From Labilibaculum sp. (GTDB lineage Bacteria; Bacteroidota; Bacteroidia; Bacteroidales; Marinifilaceae), in NCBI RefSeq assembly GCF_963664555.1, contig NZ_OY761461.1, positions 3,699,769 through 3,763,768 on the forward strand: a stretch of 64,000 bases of DNA, given 5' to 3'. Shown here piece after piece: positions 44,779 to 53,890 of the stretch (its first letter is position 1; the number at the start of each line of letters is the position of its first letter). Position numbers and translations under genes: made by a program. Below the pieces are notes generated by a model. That model had not been told where the DNA came from. It searched no databases and worked only from the letters and a program-made list of their open reading frames with translations.

Positions 44779-45849
44779 TTACAACCACTTCTTTTTCCGG
44801 AAGTACCACACCATTCCCACTACAACCAAAATCATGACAATAAGTATGCTAAAGTAGCCATATTTCCAATCAAGCTCAGGCATGTACTTAAAATTCATCC
44901 CATAGATACCTGCCAAAAAAGTAAGCGGAATAAAAATAGTTGCTATTAAAGTCAGAAACTTCATGGTATTATTTAACTGATTATTTTGTTCCGACTGATA
45001 TGTATCGCGAATATTTGAGAGGTAATCGCGCAGGTAATCCAACTGATCGATGATAAACAAAATATGATCCTGCGTATCGCGGAAAAACTTAACATTCTCT
45101 TCAACAAACAAGTCTGATTCACATTGAATTAAAAGATCATAAGCCTCTTTCAAAGGTAAAATGCTTCCCCGGGCCTTCATTATTTGTTTCTTAAAATCCT
45201 GAATTTTTCTCGGAACAAAATCCGAATCTTCATTTTCGATGAATTCTTCCAATTCAGCCAGCTGATCGTTCCAATTTTCAATGATATGAAAATAGTTATC
45301 CACAACAGTATCTGCAACGGCAAAAAACAAATAATCTACTCCTTTCAATCGTATTCTTCGTGTACTATTCTCCAAGCGGCTGAATAAGGAATCCAATACT
45401 GCATAGTGGGTATCCATAAAGGAAATCACATAATTTTCTCCTAAAATAAGATGAACAGGTACCGACTGAAACTTATAGTCTCCTTTCTTTGGAATCATCA
45501 ATTTTAAGGATAAAAAACTATAGTGATCCAGATCCTCAAATTTTGGCCTCAAATGCGAATTAAGAGCATCCTCCAAGGTCAGGTTATGAATGTCAAGTTG
45601 CTGACCTATATTCTCATAAGCCGGAATATCAATCCCAGAAAAATGAATCCAGGAAACCAAGTTAGCTTCCTTAAAATCATATTTAATCTGATCCAAATCA
45701 GTTGTATATTCTGTCAATTTAATTTCTTCAGAATTATACTGTCTCACCTGAACCGAAGCATGCTCAAGTTCACGGGATCCAATATGCAACAAGGTTCCCG
45801 GAGCCATTCCGGTTTTTACAGAAATGCGACTTGTTTTTTTCTTTGTCAT
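44779..45849 (-). CDS. corA: CorA-family magnesium/cobalt channel
   Basis: The 356-residue protein has a large soluble N-terminal domain (residues 1-290) and two C-terminal membrane helices with the signature GIYGMNFKYMPEL in the loop between them (GMN motif). The basic C-terminal tail (RKKKWL) matches the family. It forms a pentameric channel for Mg2+ and related divalent cations in the inner membrane. It is divergent from the mscS-type gene at 45923, with 73 bases between the starts. Confidence 0.94.
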   Translation of the reverse strand: MTKKKTSRISVKTGMAPGTLLHIGSRELEHASVQVRQYNSEEIKLTEYTTDLDQIKYDFKEANLVSWIHFSGIDIPAYENIGQQLDIHNLTLEDALNSHLRPKFEDLDHYSFLSLKLMIPKKGDYKFQSVPVHLILGENYVISFMDTHYAVLDSLFSRLENSTRRIRLKGVDYLFFAVADTVVDNYFHIIENWNDQLAELEEFIENEDSDFVPRKIQDFKKQIMKARGSILPLKEAYDLLIQCESDLFVEENVKFFRDTQDHILFIIDQLDYLRDYLSNIRDTYQSEQNNQLNNTMKFLTLIATIFIPLTFLAGIYGMNFKYMPELDWKYGYFSILIVMILVVVGMVWYFRKKKWL

Positions 45850-45922
45850 GACAAAATAGGTATGATTAATTGTATCTTTAAATTAAACAAATCATTTACT
45901 GGTTAACAAATATATTACAACA

Positions 45923-46810
45923 ATGATAGAAACATTTGAAGCTTTATTAAAAAACCTTGGAATTGGATATAAATTACTTTTTATTCTTGTTACAATTACA
46001 TCCGGTTTTTTGCTGTCCAAACTCATTCAATTTTTCATGAGCCGCATGCTGAAAAAAGCTTCAGATCTCTTAAATGTTGATCCAACCAATTACAGTTTTC
46101 TAAAAAATGCGGTTAGTTTCCTCATTTTTACAATTGTTGTTATCATTGTTTTTTATTCGATTCCTGAATTGAAAAGTGTTGGTGTAAGTTTAATGGCCAG
46201 CGCCGGTATTTTGGCCGCGATTCTTGGATTTGCATCCCAACAAGCTTTTTCAAATATTATCAGTGGCATATTCATTGTTATTTTTAAACCTTTTCGCGTT
46301 GGCGATTTCATTAAAATCGGGGAATTACACCACGGCACAGTTGAAGATATTACTTTGCGCCATACCGTAATTAATAATCCTGAAAACAGAAGAGTAATTA
46401 TCCCCAACTCGGTTATTAGTTCCGAAACAATTTTAAATTCATCAATTACCGATGCAAAAATCTGCTCCTTTCTGGAAATAGGAATCAGTTACTCTTCCAG
46501 CATCGACAAAGCGATTGAAATTATACAGAATAAAGCTTTGAACCACCCCAATTTTTATGACAACAGAACAGAGGAAGAAAAGAATGAGAATAAAGATCAG
46601 GTAGTTGTAAGGGTTATTAACCTGGGCGATTCGAGTATTACGTTAAGAGCATATGTTTGGGCTGAAGATTCGGCGAAAGCTTTTGTAATGAAATGCGATT
46701 TATTAAAATCAATTAAAGAACAATTTGATCAAGAAGGAATTGAAATTCCATTCCCGCATCAAACAGTCTATCTTCGACAAGAAGAACCCTTAAAAATTAC
46801 TCAGATTTAA
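45923..46810 (+). CDS. MscS-family mechanosensitive channel
   Basis: The 295-residue protein has three N-terminal membrane helices. The pore helix (LMASAGILAAILGFASQQAFSNIISG) is rich in Ala/Gly, followed by the MscS beta domain (GDFIKIGELHHGTVEDITLRHTVI, NRRVIIPNSVI) and a C-terminal alpha/beta domain ending ETPF-like EIPFPHQTVYL. It opens under membrane tension to release solutes during osmotic downshock. It is divergent from corA and convergent with a second, only distantly similar MscS gene at 46912. A long hairpin terminator separates the two. Confidence 0.93.
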   Translation: MIETFEALLKNLGIGYKLLFILVTITSGFLLSKLIQFFMSRMLKKASDLLNVDPTNYSFLKNAVSFLIFTIVVIIVFYSIPELKSVGVSLMASAGILAAILGFASQQAFSNIISGIFIVIFKPFRVGDFIKIGELHHGTVEDITLRHTVINNPENRRVIIPNSVISSETILNSSITDAKICSFLEIGISYSSSIDKAIEIIQNKALNHPNFYDNRTEEEKNENKDQVVVRVINLGDSSITLRAYVWAEDSAKAFVMKCDLLKSIKEQFDQEGIEIPFPHQTVYLRQEEPLKITQI

Positions 46811-46822
46811 AATTGTTTTTTT

Positions 46823-46896
46823 AGCAGGAAGAATCAAGCATAGTGAGTCAACATGCAATGCCGTTTTTATCACTACTTGATTCCTTGTCACCTGCT
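46823..46896. terminator. Long bidirectional hairpin between the two MscS genes
   Basis: AGCAGG, GAATCAAG and TAGTGA on the left (46823-46845) are mirrored by TCACTA, CTTGATTC and CCTGCT on the right (about 46869-46896). The arms extend over 20 pairs with small bulges. It lies between convergent stop codons at 46810 and 46912. Confidence 0.7.
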
Positions 46897-46911
46897 CATT
46901 ACAACCCGCTA

Positions 46912-47871
46912 TTATATAGAATTCTCCGAGCTAAGAATCTCACAATTCAGAAATTCCTTGATTACATTTTCAGTTAATTCACTTTTGAAGGCAAACTCAA
47001 ACCGGATGTCCATCACATAAGCTTTTAGCCGCATTTTGTAGCAAAGCTTATCGTGTTTAATATCATTCACAAAAATAACAGCGATTGGCTTGGCCAGATA
47101 CACATATTTTGAAACCTGGGCTACTTCCATAGCTATTTTTCGTACCTGATGTGTATCGATAGTAATTGGCAAATAAATTTCGGCAACTACCTGACAGTTG
47201 GTTTCGCCCGAATTCGAATTGGAGATGGACTGATTCATCAGTTCGCCGTTGGGCAAAGTAACAATTGAATCATCAGCAGTTTGAACCCGGGTGGATCGCA
47301 AGGACATGTCGAGAACCTCTCCGTAGGTACTTCCTACTTCAATTTTATCACCAATTTTAAACGGACGGTCGATAATGATCACAAAACCTCCAAATATATT
47401 CTTTAAAATATCCTGGGCGGCAAAACCTACGGCAACGCCCACCGAAGCACCAAAAGCAATCAAGGATCCCAATGGAGGATTAAATATTCCCTTCACGATA
47501 ATATAAGAAATGACCATCCAGCAAATAATTTTCACTACCGGAACAATTGCCTTGCCTTTCACTCTTCTATCGGGGCTTTTTTCAGACCAAATCTCGATGG
47601 TTCGGGTCAAAAAACGGACAATTAAATATCCGATAACAATAAAAACCAAGGCCCAAAATATCTTCGAAAAAGAAATGATATTTGAAACATCCGGAGCATC
47701 GAATTTATTACCAATTGATTTAATAACATTATCGGTTGATGAAACAACTGAATCACCCTTTACAAGCTCAGTATTTACGATAGAATCAGCAATCTGTTTT
47801 TGCGGCAGTAAAGTTTGAGTGCCTATAAAAAAGCTTCCGATAAGAAGAAATATGCTTATTATTTTTTTCAT
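46912..47871 (-). CDS. MscS-family mechanosensitive channel with signal peptide
   Basis: The 319-residue protein has an N-terminal signal-like stretch (MKKIISIFLLIGSFFIG), a short periplasmic region, and three membrane helices. The pore helix is IAFGASVGVAVGFAAQDILKNIFGGF, and the beta domain contains DRPFKIGDKIEVGSTYGEVLDMSLRSTRVQTADDSIVTLPNGEL. It is shorter in its C-terminal domain than the other MscS gene and looks like a separate subfamily. It lies 132 bases downstream of the large NTPase-like gene on the same strand. Confidence 0.92.
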   Translation of the reverse strand: MKKIISIFLLIGSFFIGTQTLLPQKQIADSIVNTELVKGDSVVSSTDNVIKSIGNKFDAPDVSNIISFSKIFWALVFIVIGYLIVRFLTRTIEIWSEKSPDRRVKGKAIVPVVKIICWMVISYIIVKGIFNPPLGSLIAFGASVGVAVGFAAQDILKNIFGGFVIIIDRPFKIGDKIEVGSTYGEVLDMSLRSTRVQTADDSIVTLPNGELMNQSISNSNSGETNCQVVAEIYLPITIDTHQVRKIAMEVAQVSKYVYLAKPIAVIFVNDIKHDKLCYKMRLKAYVMDIRFEFAFKSELTENVIKEFLNCEILSSENSI

Positions 47872-48003
47872 CTGTTTACGATTTTCATACAGTTATCAGA
47901 TGGAACTTAGCCTGATTAAATAGTAATCATGTGTGTGTTAATAATTATTTAATCAGGAATGGTTTCATTTTATCCTGCAATTATTTTCTATTCCTAAATG
48001 CTT

Positions 48004-50910
48004 TTAGTGTATGTAGTTCAAAACAGCCAGATGATCTGCGATCTGTCTGTAAACTAATGGATTTATATGATACACCTCATTTCTTTTAATTAAAATTCCA
48101 TCGTCGGTAAAGACCATTAAATGAGCGAAACTCTCCTCCTTTTGCCAGGCAAAAATAGCTGCATGTTCCTCGAGCAAAAGTCCTCCATGAAGAACCAATG
48201 CATGCAAAGTGGCAATTTGAGATGTGCTTAGTGTGTTAAAAAAAGAATACTCCAGATGCTTGTACTGCAAATGAAAATTATTATCCTCTACACTTACAAT
48301 CGACCTCATCCAAAAAATAAGTGCCAAGGAAAGATTATTCTGTGCAAACTTGTACAGGCGATTAAAGTAATCAAGCTCCAAATAGGTCTGTTTATCGGCT
48401 TCCGACAGTCTCTTAAAAGAACGCTTGGGGTGAAATTCTTCCGGTGGTAAAAACGTAAGCTTAAACCCGCTAAACCTATGCCGTTTAATAATAATCTCGG
48501 TTAATTGCTCCTTATTCAAACTATCCAGACTGACAACATATCCAAAATAATCACTCATTTTTAAGGTGTAATCAAGATACTTGTATGTATAAAGCAAACA
48601 AGTGCTTAACCAAAAAATCTGAGCATTGGTTTGTGATATCAACCTAAAAAAATCCGATAGATTTTTAAAGCCATGAAGTTTACGCAGAAATAATTGATGC
48701 ACATTCTCTATTACAACTATTCTTCGTCCTTTCAAATTCTGAATTTCCTCAATTAATCCGTCAATCGAGTTAAATTCCAAATCCGTGAAAACAGTCTGTA
48801 AAAACTGAATGAAATCTTCTTCACTGCTAATTTTACGGTTCAGTTCGAACCTGTAAAATGCGTACTGATGTCCAAATTTCTCCTTAAAAACACTTACCAT
48901 TGAAGTTATTCCACTGCCCGCCTCTCCTACCAAACAAGTGGGAGCAAACTTCCCATTTGTCCAGTTACTATAAGCAATTTCCAGCTGATAAATAACCTTG
49001 GGCCTCTCAATTCGAAATTTAGCATTTGCTATGGGTGCAATTTTAAATAAACGCTGATACATCAAAGGCAATCGGGCAATGGAAATTTCCGTCTCGGATA
49101 AGTAATTGGATAACTCACTGCCAATGGTTTCCTTTTTTTCAGACAAACCCAAAACTTCGCGGTATGCCGTGTATTTTGATCTGACTTGCTTACTTAAAGC
49201 CAGAATTTGTTCCTGAGATTTGCCCAAATTTTCTTTTAAAAAGAACAGGCTATTCGTCAGAACATTTTTAGCATCCCTGATTCTTTTTTTCCGAATCATC
49301 TCCGTCTGTTTCTGATCCAGATTATCCAGAGTGGTTGCAGTCGTTAGTTCGGATTTGAAATTGGAATTAATCCTGCGAATTTCATCCAATACATCCCTTG
49401 ACAGTTCGATATTGTACTGCTTATTTTCTCTTGCTCTCTGCACAGCGCGTTCGATGCCTGCAGCAAACTCTGCAAGCTGATTACTTGTGTTCTCCAGATC
49501 TTTGGCATTGTAATATTCCAAGGCATATTCAACAATACCCGCCAATTCGCTTGTGTTTGATAAAGACTGATGAATGCCGTTGACTAAGCTGTTTTTTTGA
49601 ATTGTTAGAGGACTGGCGATCGCTTCATCAATACATCCAATTACAATATCATCCACATTGGTTTCCCTCAATTTTATTGAGCCTGAATCTTTATGCCAAC
49701 CCTTTTTATTTGGCAGTAAATAGCTTGACGGTATTTTCTCAAATTCTTTGGAACATTCCAATTTCAAAAGATCAAAATACGGAGCAAAATCCGTTTCCAT
49801 CAATTTCTCAATATAAGTTGGAATTCTCCCGGCCAGCAATTGTTTCGCCAGTAAATTATCTTCAACATCCTTCAAATCGCTTTTGCTCTGAATCTTTTTT
49901 AATGCACCTTCCAAAATACTCACAAAAAAAGAATCGTCGCCAAGCAAAACCTCTTCTAAAGTACTTTTTAATTGAGCTTCGCGCTGATTGAAAATATTTG
50001 TGATGAATAAATTTGAAAAACGAATTTCGTAAACAAGCCGCCAATGTTCAAACAAAGCAAATACTCGACTGTTACAATCCGCAAATAATTTCTCCTGCTT
50101 CTTTATGCTGCCATCTGCTTTTTTCGCCAGCTTCCCCGATTGAATTTTGCCGGGCGAAAACTCAATAGTTCCTGTTTTCGAATGCAATTCGGCATACAAC
50201 AAATCCAGAGCCTTTTTCAGTTCTTTAAATTTCAATTCAATTTCAGTCTTTTTGGCATCAATCTGTTGTGTCAGTTCTGTTAACTGAAGAGCAAAATCAT
50301 TTTCAATCCATTTACTATTTACGAGTAAATTATTTTCTATTTGTTGATCAATTGCCTTAATACTCTGAAAAATATCCTGTCGGAATGAAAGTATATTCTC
50401 AACAATCGGATTCACATCATCTAAAAACCGCACAAAATAAATCAGTTCGGCCAATTGCCTCCGGTGAATTTTGTGTTTCCAGTAATTTTTAGGAATTGGC
50501 TCCTTTTTAAATAAGGATCGGAATTGATTTCTTACACTAAGTAATCCCCAACTGACCTTAAGAAGAGACAACTTTCCCAGTTTTCTTGTTTTCAAAAAGA
50601 TTCCATCCGCAGGCAAAGCATAAAACCGGTCCTTATCCTGAAATTCTTCAACCAGCTCTTCAAAACCGGAAATGTATTCTTTAATCTCTGCAAACTGATC
50701 GAAAAACTCCGAAACATCAAGTTTATTTAAATCATAAAAATAAGAGTGAACGTATTTCTTAAATTCTTCGCTGTATTTTCGGTAATCGGAATAATTATCA
50801 GAAACAGCCTTGTTTTGCTCAATTGAAACAAGCGTTTCCTGTAAAGTAGATATCATGCTCTCCATCGGTTGAAGAGAACTTAGTAATTTTGATGAATAGT
50901 TAGTATACAT
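48004..50910 (-). CDS. Large coiled-coil NTPase-like protein with degenerate Walker motifs
   Basis: The 968-residue protein has no signal or membrane helix. Residues 1-600 are dominated by predicted helices and heptad-rich stretches. A STAND/AAA-like core follows with a P-loop-like CLVGEAGSGITSM near 655-667 and a Walker-B-like RRIVVIENVHQLF near 720-735. The C-terminal part (IATLHALVLHGGLLLEEHAAIFA ... GILIKRNEVYHINPLVYRQIA) looks like a winged helix. The P-loop Lys is Ile, and the Walker-B Asp-Glu is Glu-Asn, so ATP hydrolysis is doubtful. I do not recognise the family. It precedes an MscS gene on the same strand. A role as a scaffold or sensor is only a guess. Confidence 0.8.
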   Translation of the reverse strand: MYTNYSSKLLSSLQPMESMISTLQETLVSIEQNKAVSDNYSDYRKYSEEFKKYVHSYFYDLNKLDVSEFFDQFAEIKEYISGFEELVEEFQDKDRFYALPADGIFLKTRKLGKLSLLKVSWGLLSVRNQFRSLFKKEPIPKNYWKHKIHRRQLAELIYFVRFLDDVNPIVENILSFRQDIFQSIKAIDQQIENNLLVNSKWIENDFALQLTELTQQIDAKKTEIELKFKELKKALDLLYAELHSKTGTIEFSPGKIQSGKLAKKADGSIKKQEKLFADCNSRVFALFEHWRLVYEIRFSNLFITNIFNQREAQLKSTLEEVLLGDDSFFVSILEGALKKIQSKSDLKDVEDNLLAKQLLAGRIPTYIEKLMETDFAPYFDLLKLECSKEFEKIPSSYLLPNKKGWHKDSGSIKLRETNVDDIVIGCIDEAIASPLTIQKNSLVNGIHQSLSNTSELAGIVEYALEYYNAKDLENTSNQLAEFAAGIERAVQRARENKQYNIELSRDVLDEIRRINSNFKSELTTATTLDNLDQKQTEMIRKKRIRDAKNVLTNSLFFLKENLGKSQEQILALSKQVRSKYTAYREVLGLSEKKETIGSELSNYLSETEISIARLPLMYQRLFKIAPIANAKFRIERPKVIYQLEIAYSNWTNGKFAPTCLVGEAGSGITSMVSVFKEKFGHQYAFYRFELNRKISSEEDFIQFLQTVFTDLEFNSIDGLIEEIQNLKGRRIVVIENVHQLFLRKLHGFKNLSDFFRLISQTNAQIFWLSTCLLYTYKYLDYTLKMSDYFGYVVSLDSLNKEQLTEIIIKRHRFSGFKLTFLPPEEFHPKRSFKRLSEADKQTYLELDYFNRLYKFAQNNLSLALIFWMRSIVSVEDNNFHLQYKHLEYSFFNTLSTSQIATLHALVLHGGLLLEEHAAIFAWQKEESFAHLMVFTDDGILIKRNEVYHINPLVYRQIADHLAVLNYIH

Positions 50911-51054
50911 AGCTTATGTGGTAGGTAATTACAATAATTCAAATTACGAAAAATACCCGATATGCCAACACCTGTATGATTCAAGAAATTTACCCAAGAA
51001 TTTTAAGCACAAACCTGCCCCGGGCGAAAAGAACTTCTTTTTCCCATCTTTTTG

Positions 51055-51390
51055 TTTGGTGGACTTATTACCCTGAGAAAAACGTCAACCTTTTGCCTGG
51101 ATGACCTTTTTGCCGCGCATATAAGCCATTTTTTTGTCTGGACGGCTTATTTCCCTGAGAAATACGACAACTTTTTGTTTGGACGACCTTTTTGCCACGC
51201 ATATAAGCCATTTTTTTGTCTGGACGGCTTATTTCCCTGAGAAATACGACAACTTTTTGCCTGGACAACCTTTTTGCCGCGCATATAAGCCATTTTTTTG
51301 TCTGGATGGCTTATTTCCCTGAGAAATACGACAACTTTTTGTTTGGACGACCTTTTTGCCACGCAAATGAGCCATCTTTTTGTCTGGACA
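51055..51390. repeat. Tandem array with an exact 41-bp period and alternating unit types
   Basis: The core TGTyTGGAyGrCyT recurs with its GG at 51058, 51099, 51140, 51181, 51222, 51263, 51304, 51345 and 51386, exactly 41 bases apart. Units alternate between type A (continuing CTTATTTCCCTGAGAAATAC) and type B (continuing CTTTTTGCCACGCATATAAG), giving an 82-bp higher-order repeat. The end of each B unit (ATAAGCC) pairs with the start of the next A unit (GGCTTAT), so transcripts would form serial hairpins. Frames are open on both strands, but the period is not a multiple of three and coding is unlikely. The array fills most of the 582-base gap between 50911 and 51492. Confidence 0.9.
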
Positions 51391-51415
51391 AAAAAAGCCA
51401 GGCTGAAAAGCCTGA
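51391..51415 (-). terminator. Rho-independent terminator of the lipoprotein gene
   Basis: CAGGCT-gaaa-AGCCTG (51399-51414) forms a compact stem, and the minus strand continues into GCTTTTTTTG. It lies 78 bases downstream of the lipoprotein stop codon and abuts the 41-bp array. Confidence 0.75.
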
Positions 51416-51492
51416 CCGTTCTCTTTTATTCTGATCATTTTTTGAACACACTTTTTCGGTTTTGTTCATCTTTTGCAATTACAAAAATCCAT

Positions 51493-51912
51493 TTAAATTT
51501 TTACAAAATTAAATTTATAGATTGCCTGTTCCTTATACCCACTTCTGCTAACAGTTAAAATAATACGTGTTACTCCATCAGAGGAGGTATTTGAATCAAC
51601 ATCAACAGATACCCCCGAACATGAACTTTTTGCTGAAACAAAAGGCGTTTCTTTTGTAGTTGACAGTACTGAATATTCTATTACACAGTGTTTGGTGGAT
51701 TCTGTGATTTGGCTTCCTGTAACAGCAATATTCCTGGAATCTTCTAATTTTAACAGCAGATTGTCATCAATGCTGTATGTAATGTCATTTACACTTATGG
51801 TTGTGATTCCAAGCACACTGAAATCAGCTTTTGAAATTTCATTCTCATCTTTATCACACGAGCAAATGGCAATTGTAACAAAAAGCAATACCAAATATTT
51901 TAAAGTCTTCAT
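51493..51912 (-). CDS. Small lipoprotein of unknown function
   Basis: The 139-residue product starts at the ATG at 51912 (MKTLKYLVLLFVTIAICSCD) with a lipobox at ICSC. A longer start at 51966 would add a hydrophobic leader and is rejected. The mature part is Ser/Thr-rich and probably all-beta (ITTISVNDITYSIDDNLLLKLED, TRIILTVSRSGYKEQAIYKFNFVKI), resembling the one-domain, Ig-like periplasmic lipoproteins common in this phylum. No family or activity is recognised. A terminator follows at 51391. Confidence 0.75.
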   Translation of the reverse strand: MKTLKYLVLLFVTIAICSCDKDENEISKADFSVLGITTISVNDITYSIDDNLLLKLEDSRNIAVTGSQITESTKHCVIEYSVLSTTKETPFVSAKSSCSGVSVDVDSNTSSDGVTRIILTVSRSGYKEQAIYKFNFVKI

Positions 51913-52076
51913 TATTGAATGTTTTATGTAAAAAATAAAGTCTGCAAATATAAAAAAAAGCAACAATACATAATTAAGTTTGATGTCCTATTTTATTTTT
52001 TCATGACAAACTGTAAATCATTATTCAATTCCCGTGTTTTCAATTCCGTCTGCGGTTGATGGTATGCTGTCGTGCT

Positions 52077-52958
52077 CTATTTTAATCGTATTATTTTTGT
52101 TGTTTTAAAATCATATTCACCAATTTCTTTTTTATCAATCCTAAATTGTCTGGAATCAAGATATTGCTCAATAAATGGCAGATCGGGCGCATAATAAAAG
52201 GCACCACTTATTTTAAGCGATTTTAATATTTCCAAATATTTTTTTGCATACTCAATATAGTTTCCATCTTCTCTTAAATTATGGTGCTTAAAATGATTGG
52301 AAAATCCAAGATTACTGATTATTGCTCCCCACTTTTCTATTCCATAATCATATTCCAGCCAATCAAAATTGAAAAAATTATTACTTGTGAAAGAAAACCG
52401 GTCGATACCATATGTGTCGATGCCATTCTCACACAAGTAATTGACTAAATTCCCTTGTTTTCCACAACCTATATCCAAAACCGGCTCTTTTAATTGTGTC
52501 CTTTCAATTTGCAGAATCTCAATTTGCAAATCAGGACTGTATTCTGAACAGACAACAGGTTCAACTTTTGAACCGGCATTCAAATAAATTTTTTCGGCAA
52601 ATGAATTGCTGTTTTTAATCCAGTCTTTTAGCCTTTTGTAATGATTTTTTGAAATACTTTCTGTAGAAATCATTCCGGTCCGGATATCTGCAAATAAACA
52701 GGTATAAATATTTCTCAGCTCATTTTTTGATTTTGTATCAAATGAATAGTATTGGTTTACCCTACAAAACTCTTCAATGGCTTTATCAGCGGCATAATCG
52801 ACTAAAAACTTTTCGGAATCTCTGTTTAATTCATTTATGTTCGAAATTGCATTAATTGTTTCGTTAATAAAGCGAAACATTTCAGGCTTATCAAGGAAGA
52901 TATTTTTCCCTTGATTAAACTCTATCTGTTTATCGATACTTTCAATAAATTTATCCAT
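52077..52958 (-). CDS. SAM-dependent methyltransferase-like protein
   Basis: The 293-residue protein has a helical N-terminal half (1-150) of unknown type, then a class I methyltransferase-like region with motif I EPVLDIGCGKQGNLVNYL near 160-177 and TYGIDRFSF after it. The segment GAIISNLGFSNHFKHHNLREDGNYIEYA is in the position of motif IV but lacks a typical NPPY. The substrate is unknown. It sits between attC-like palindrome site 1 and the lipoprotein. The block upstream of its start (TACGGGG) is shared with the Thoeris operon, so it is probably an acquired gene. Confidence 0.75.
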   Translation of the reverse strand: MDKFIESIDKQIEFNQGKNIFLDKPEMFRFINETINAISNINELNRDSEKFLVDYAADKAIEEFCRVNQYYSFDTKSKNELRNIYTCLFADIRTGMISTESISKNHYKRLKDWIKNSNSFAEKIYLNAGSKVEPVVCSEYSPDLQIEILQIERTQLKEPVLDIGCGKQGNLVNYLCENGIDTYGIDRFSFTSNNFFNFDWLEYDYGIEKWGAIISNLGFSNHFKHHNLREDGNYIEYAKKYLEILKSLKISGAFYYAPDLPFIEQYLDSRQFRIDKKEIGEYDFKTTKIIRLK

Positions 52959-52982
52959 TTAATACGGGGCTTGTTGTATGTG

Positions 52983-53113
52983 GCATAACATTTTGTATAA
53001 GTATAACAGCAGATTGCATGGCACTTCCCTACCAAACCGAGGTGCAGTTTGAGCGGGCTTCGAAGCTTGAAATCAGCATTTTTTCTGCCATTGCTTATAC
53101 AAAATATTGTGTG
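52983..53113. repeat. attC-like imperfect palindrome (site 1)
   Basis: GCATAAC (52983-52989) and ATTTTGTATAAG are mirrored by CTTATACAAAAT and TTGTGTG (53106-53113). The 131-bp palindrome sits exactly between the stop codon of the HAD gene and the start of the methyltransferase gene, the position of a cassette recombination site. It lacks any convincing open frame. Confidence 0.5.
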
Positions 53114-53119
53114 TAGTTT

Positions 53120-53719
53120 TTACAATCCTAAACGTTCAAGTTCATCTTTCAAATTTACTCCCTTTAACAGAGGAATTGATTTAAAACCAAGTCTGTTTGC
53201 TGCATCAACATTCTCCTGATTATCATCAATAAATAATGATTCATTCGCGGTTAATCCATATCGGGTAAGTAACAATTGATATATCCGTGCATCAGGTTTT
53301 ATAAGTTTCTCAGTTCCTGAAACTACTATACCTTCTAATTCCTTAAAAAAAGGATATTGATCAAATGCTATTGGAAATGTTTCAGCCGACCAATTCGTGA
53401 GCCCAAATAAGCGGTATTTATCTTTCAAATCCTTTATTAGAGCTGCATTTTCTTCGATTGCTCCTCCAATCATTTTTTCCCAATCAGAATAATAATTCCT
53501 AATCTCTTTTTCGTATTGAGGGAATTTTTTTACTAATTCTTCAGTTGCTTCATCTAACGAGCGACCTGCATCTTGTTGGATATTCCATTCGGTACTGCAA
53601 ACTTCCTTTAAAAAGTATTCCATTTCTACTTCATCCTGAAATACATTGCGATAAAGGTATCTCGGATTCCAATCAATCAATACACCTCCAAAATCAAATA
53701 TTATATTTTTTATTTCCAT
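53120..53719 (-). CDS. HAD-superfamily phosphatase (YihX-like)
   Basis: The 199-residue product starts at the ATG at 53719 (MEIKNIIFDFGGVLIDWNP). An in-frame ATG at 53818 would run through a dispersed repeat and is rejected. Motif I is FDFGGVL with one nucleophilic Asp (as in YihX-type members). Motif II is LTNWSAETF, Lys is in SGTEKLIKPDARIY, and motif IV is LFIDDNQENVDAANRLG. It probably dephosphorylates a small sugar phosphate in the cytoplasm; the substrate is unknown. Its stop codon lies 6 bases before attC-like site 1. Confidence 0.9.
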   Translation of the reverse strand: MEIKNIIFDFGGVLIDWNPRYLYRNVFQDEVEMEYFLKEVCSTEWNIQQDAGRSLDEATEELVKKFPQYEKEIRNYYSDWEKMIGGAIEENAALIKDLKDKYRLFGLTNWSAETFPIAFDQYPFFKELEGIVVSGTEKLIKPDARIYQLLLTRYGLTANESLFIDDNQENVDAANRLGFKSIPLLKGVNLKDELERLGL

Positions 53720-53815
53720 GTGTTTATAATTTGTTTTTAAGTTGTCATATAGCCTGTCCCGAACTTGTTTCGGAAGAACTTTCCATGCTGGAACAATCAT
53801 TTCGTCATGGAGTTT
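53705..53815. repeat. Dispersed intergenic repeat (copy B) with inner hairpin
   Basis: This stretch upstream of the HAD gene matches the repeat in the cusB-cusC gap (37186-37345) over TTATAATTTGT, TGTCATATAG, CCATGCTGGAACAATCATTTC and CATGGAGTTTCAT. It carries an extra CCCGAACTTGTTTCGG segment that can fold as a hairpin. The repeat supplies an in-frame 33-codon extension to the HAD gene that is probably spurious. Confidence 0.6.
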
Positions 53816-53890
53816 CATACCGTTCTAAATTATAATTACAGCGCAAAGGTAAGGGCTGCTAAATTTAAGAAATTGTATATTTTAAACAGG

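Noticed and set aside
51055..51390. CRISPR array or coding repeats
   Set aside because: There are no unique spacers of 30-40 bases between constant repeats, and the 41-bp period is not a multiple of three, so the open frames on both strands shift between units and are unlikely to be genes.
53720..53818. N-terminal extension of the HAD phosphatase
   Set aside because: The 33 extra codons lie in a dispersed repeat also found at 37186-37345, and the family start is at 53719.
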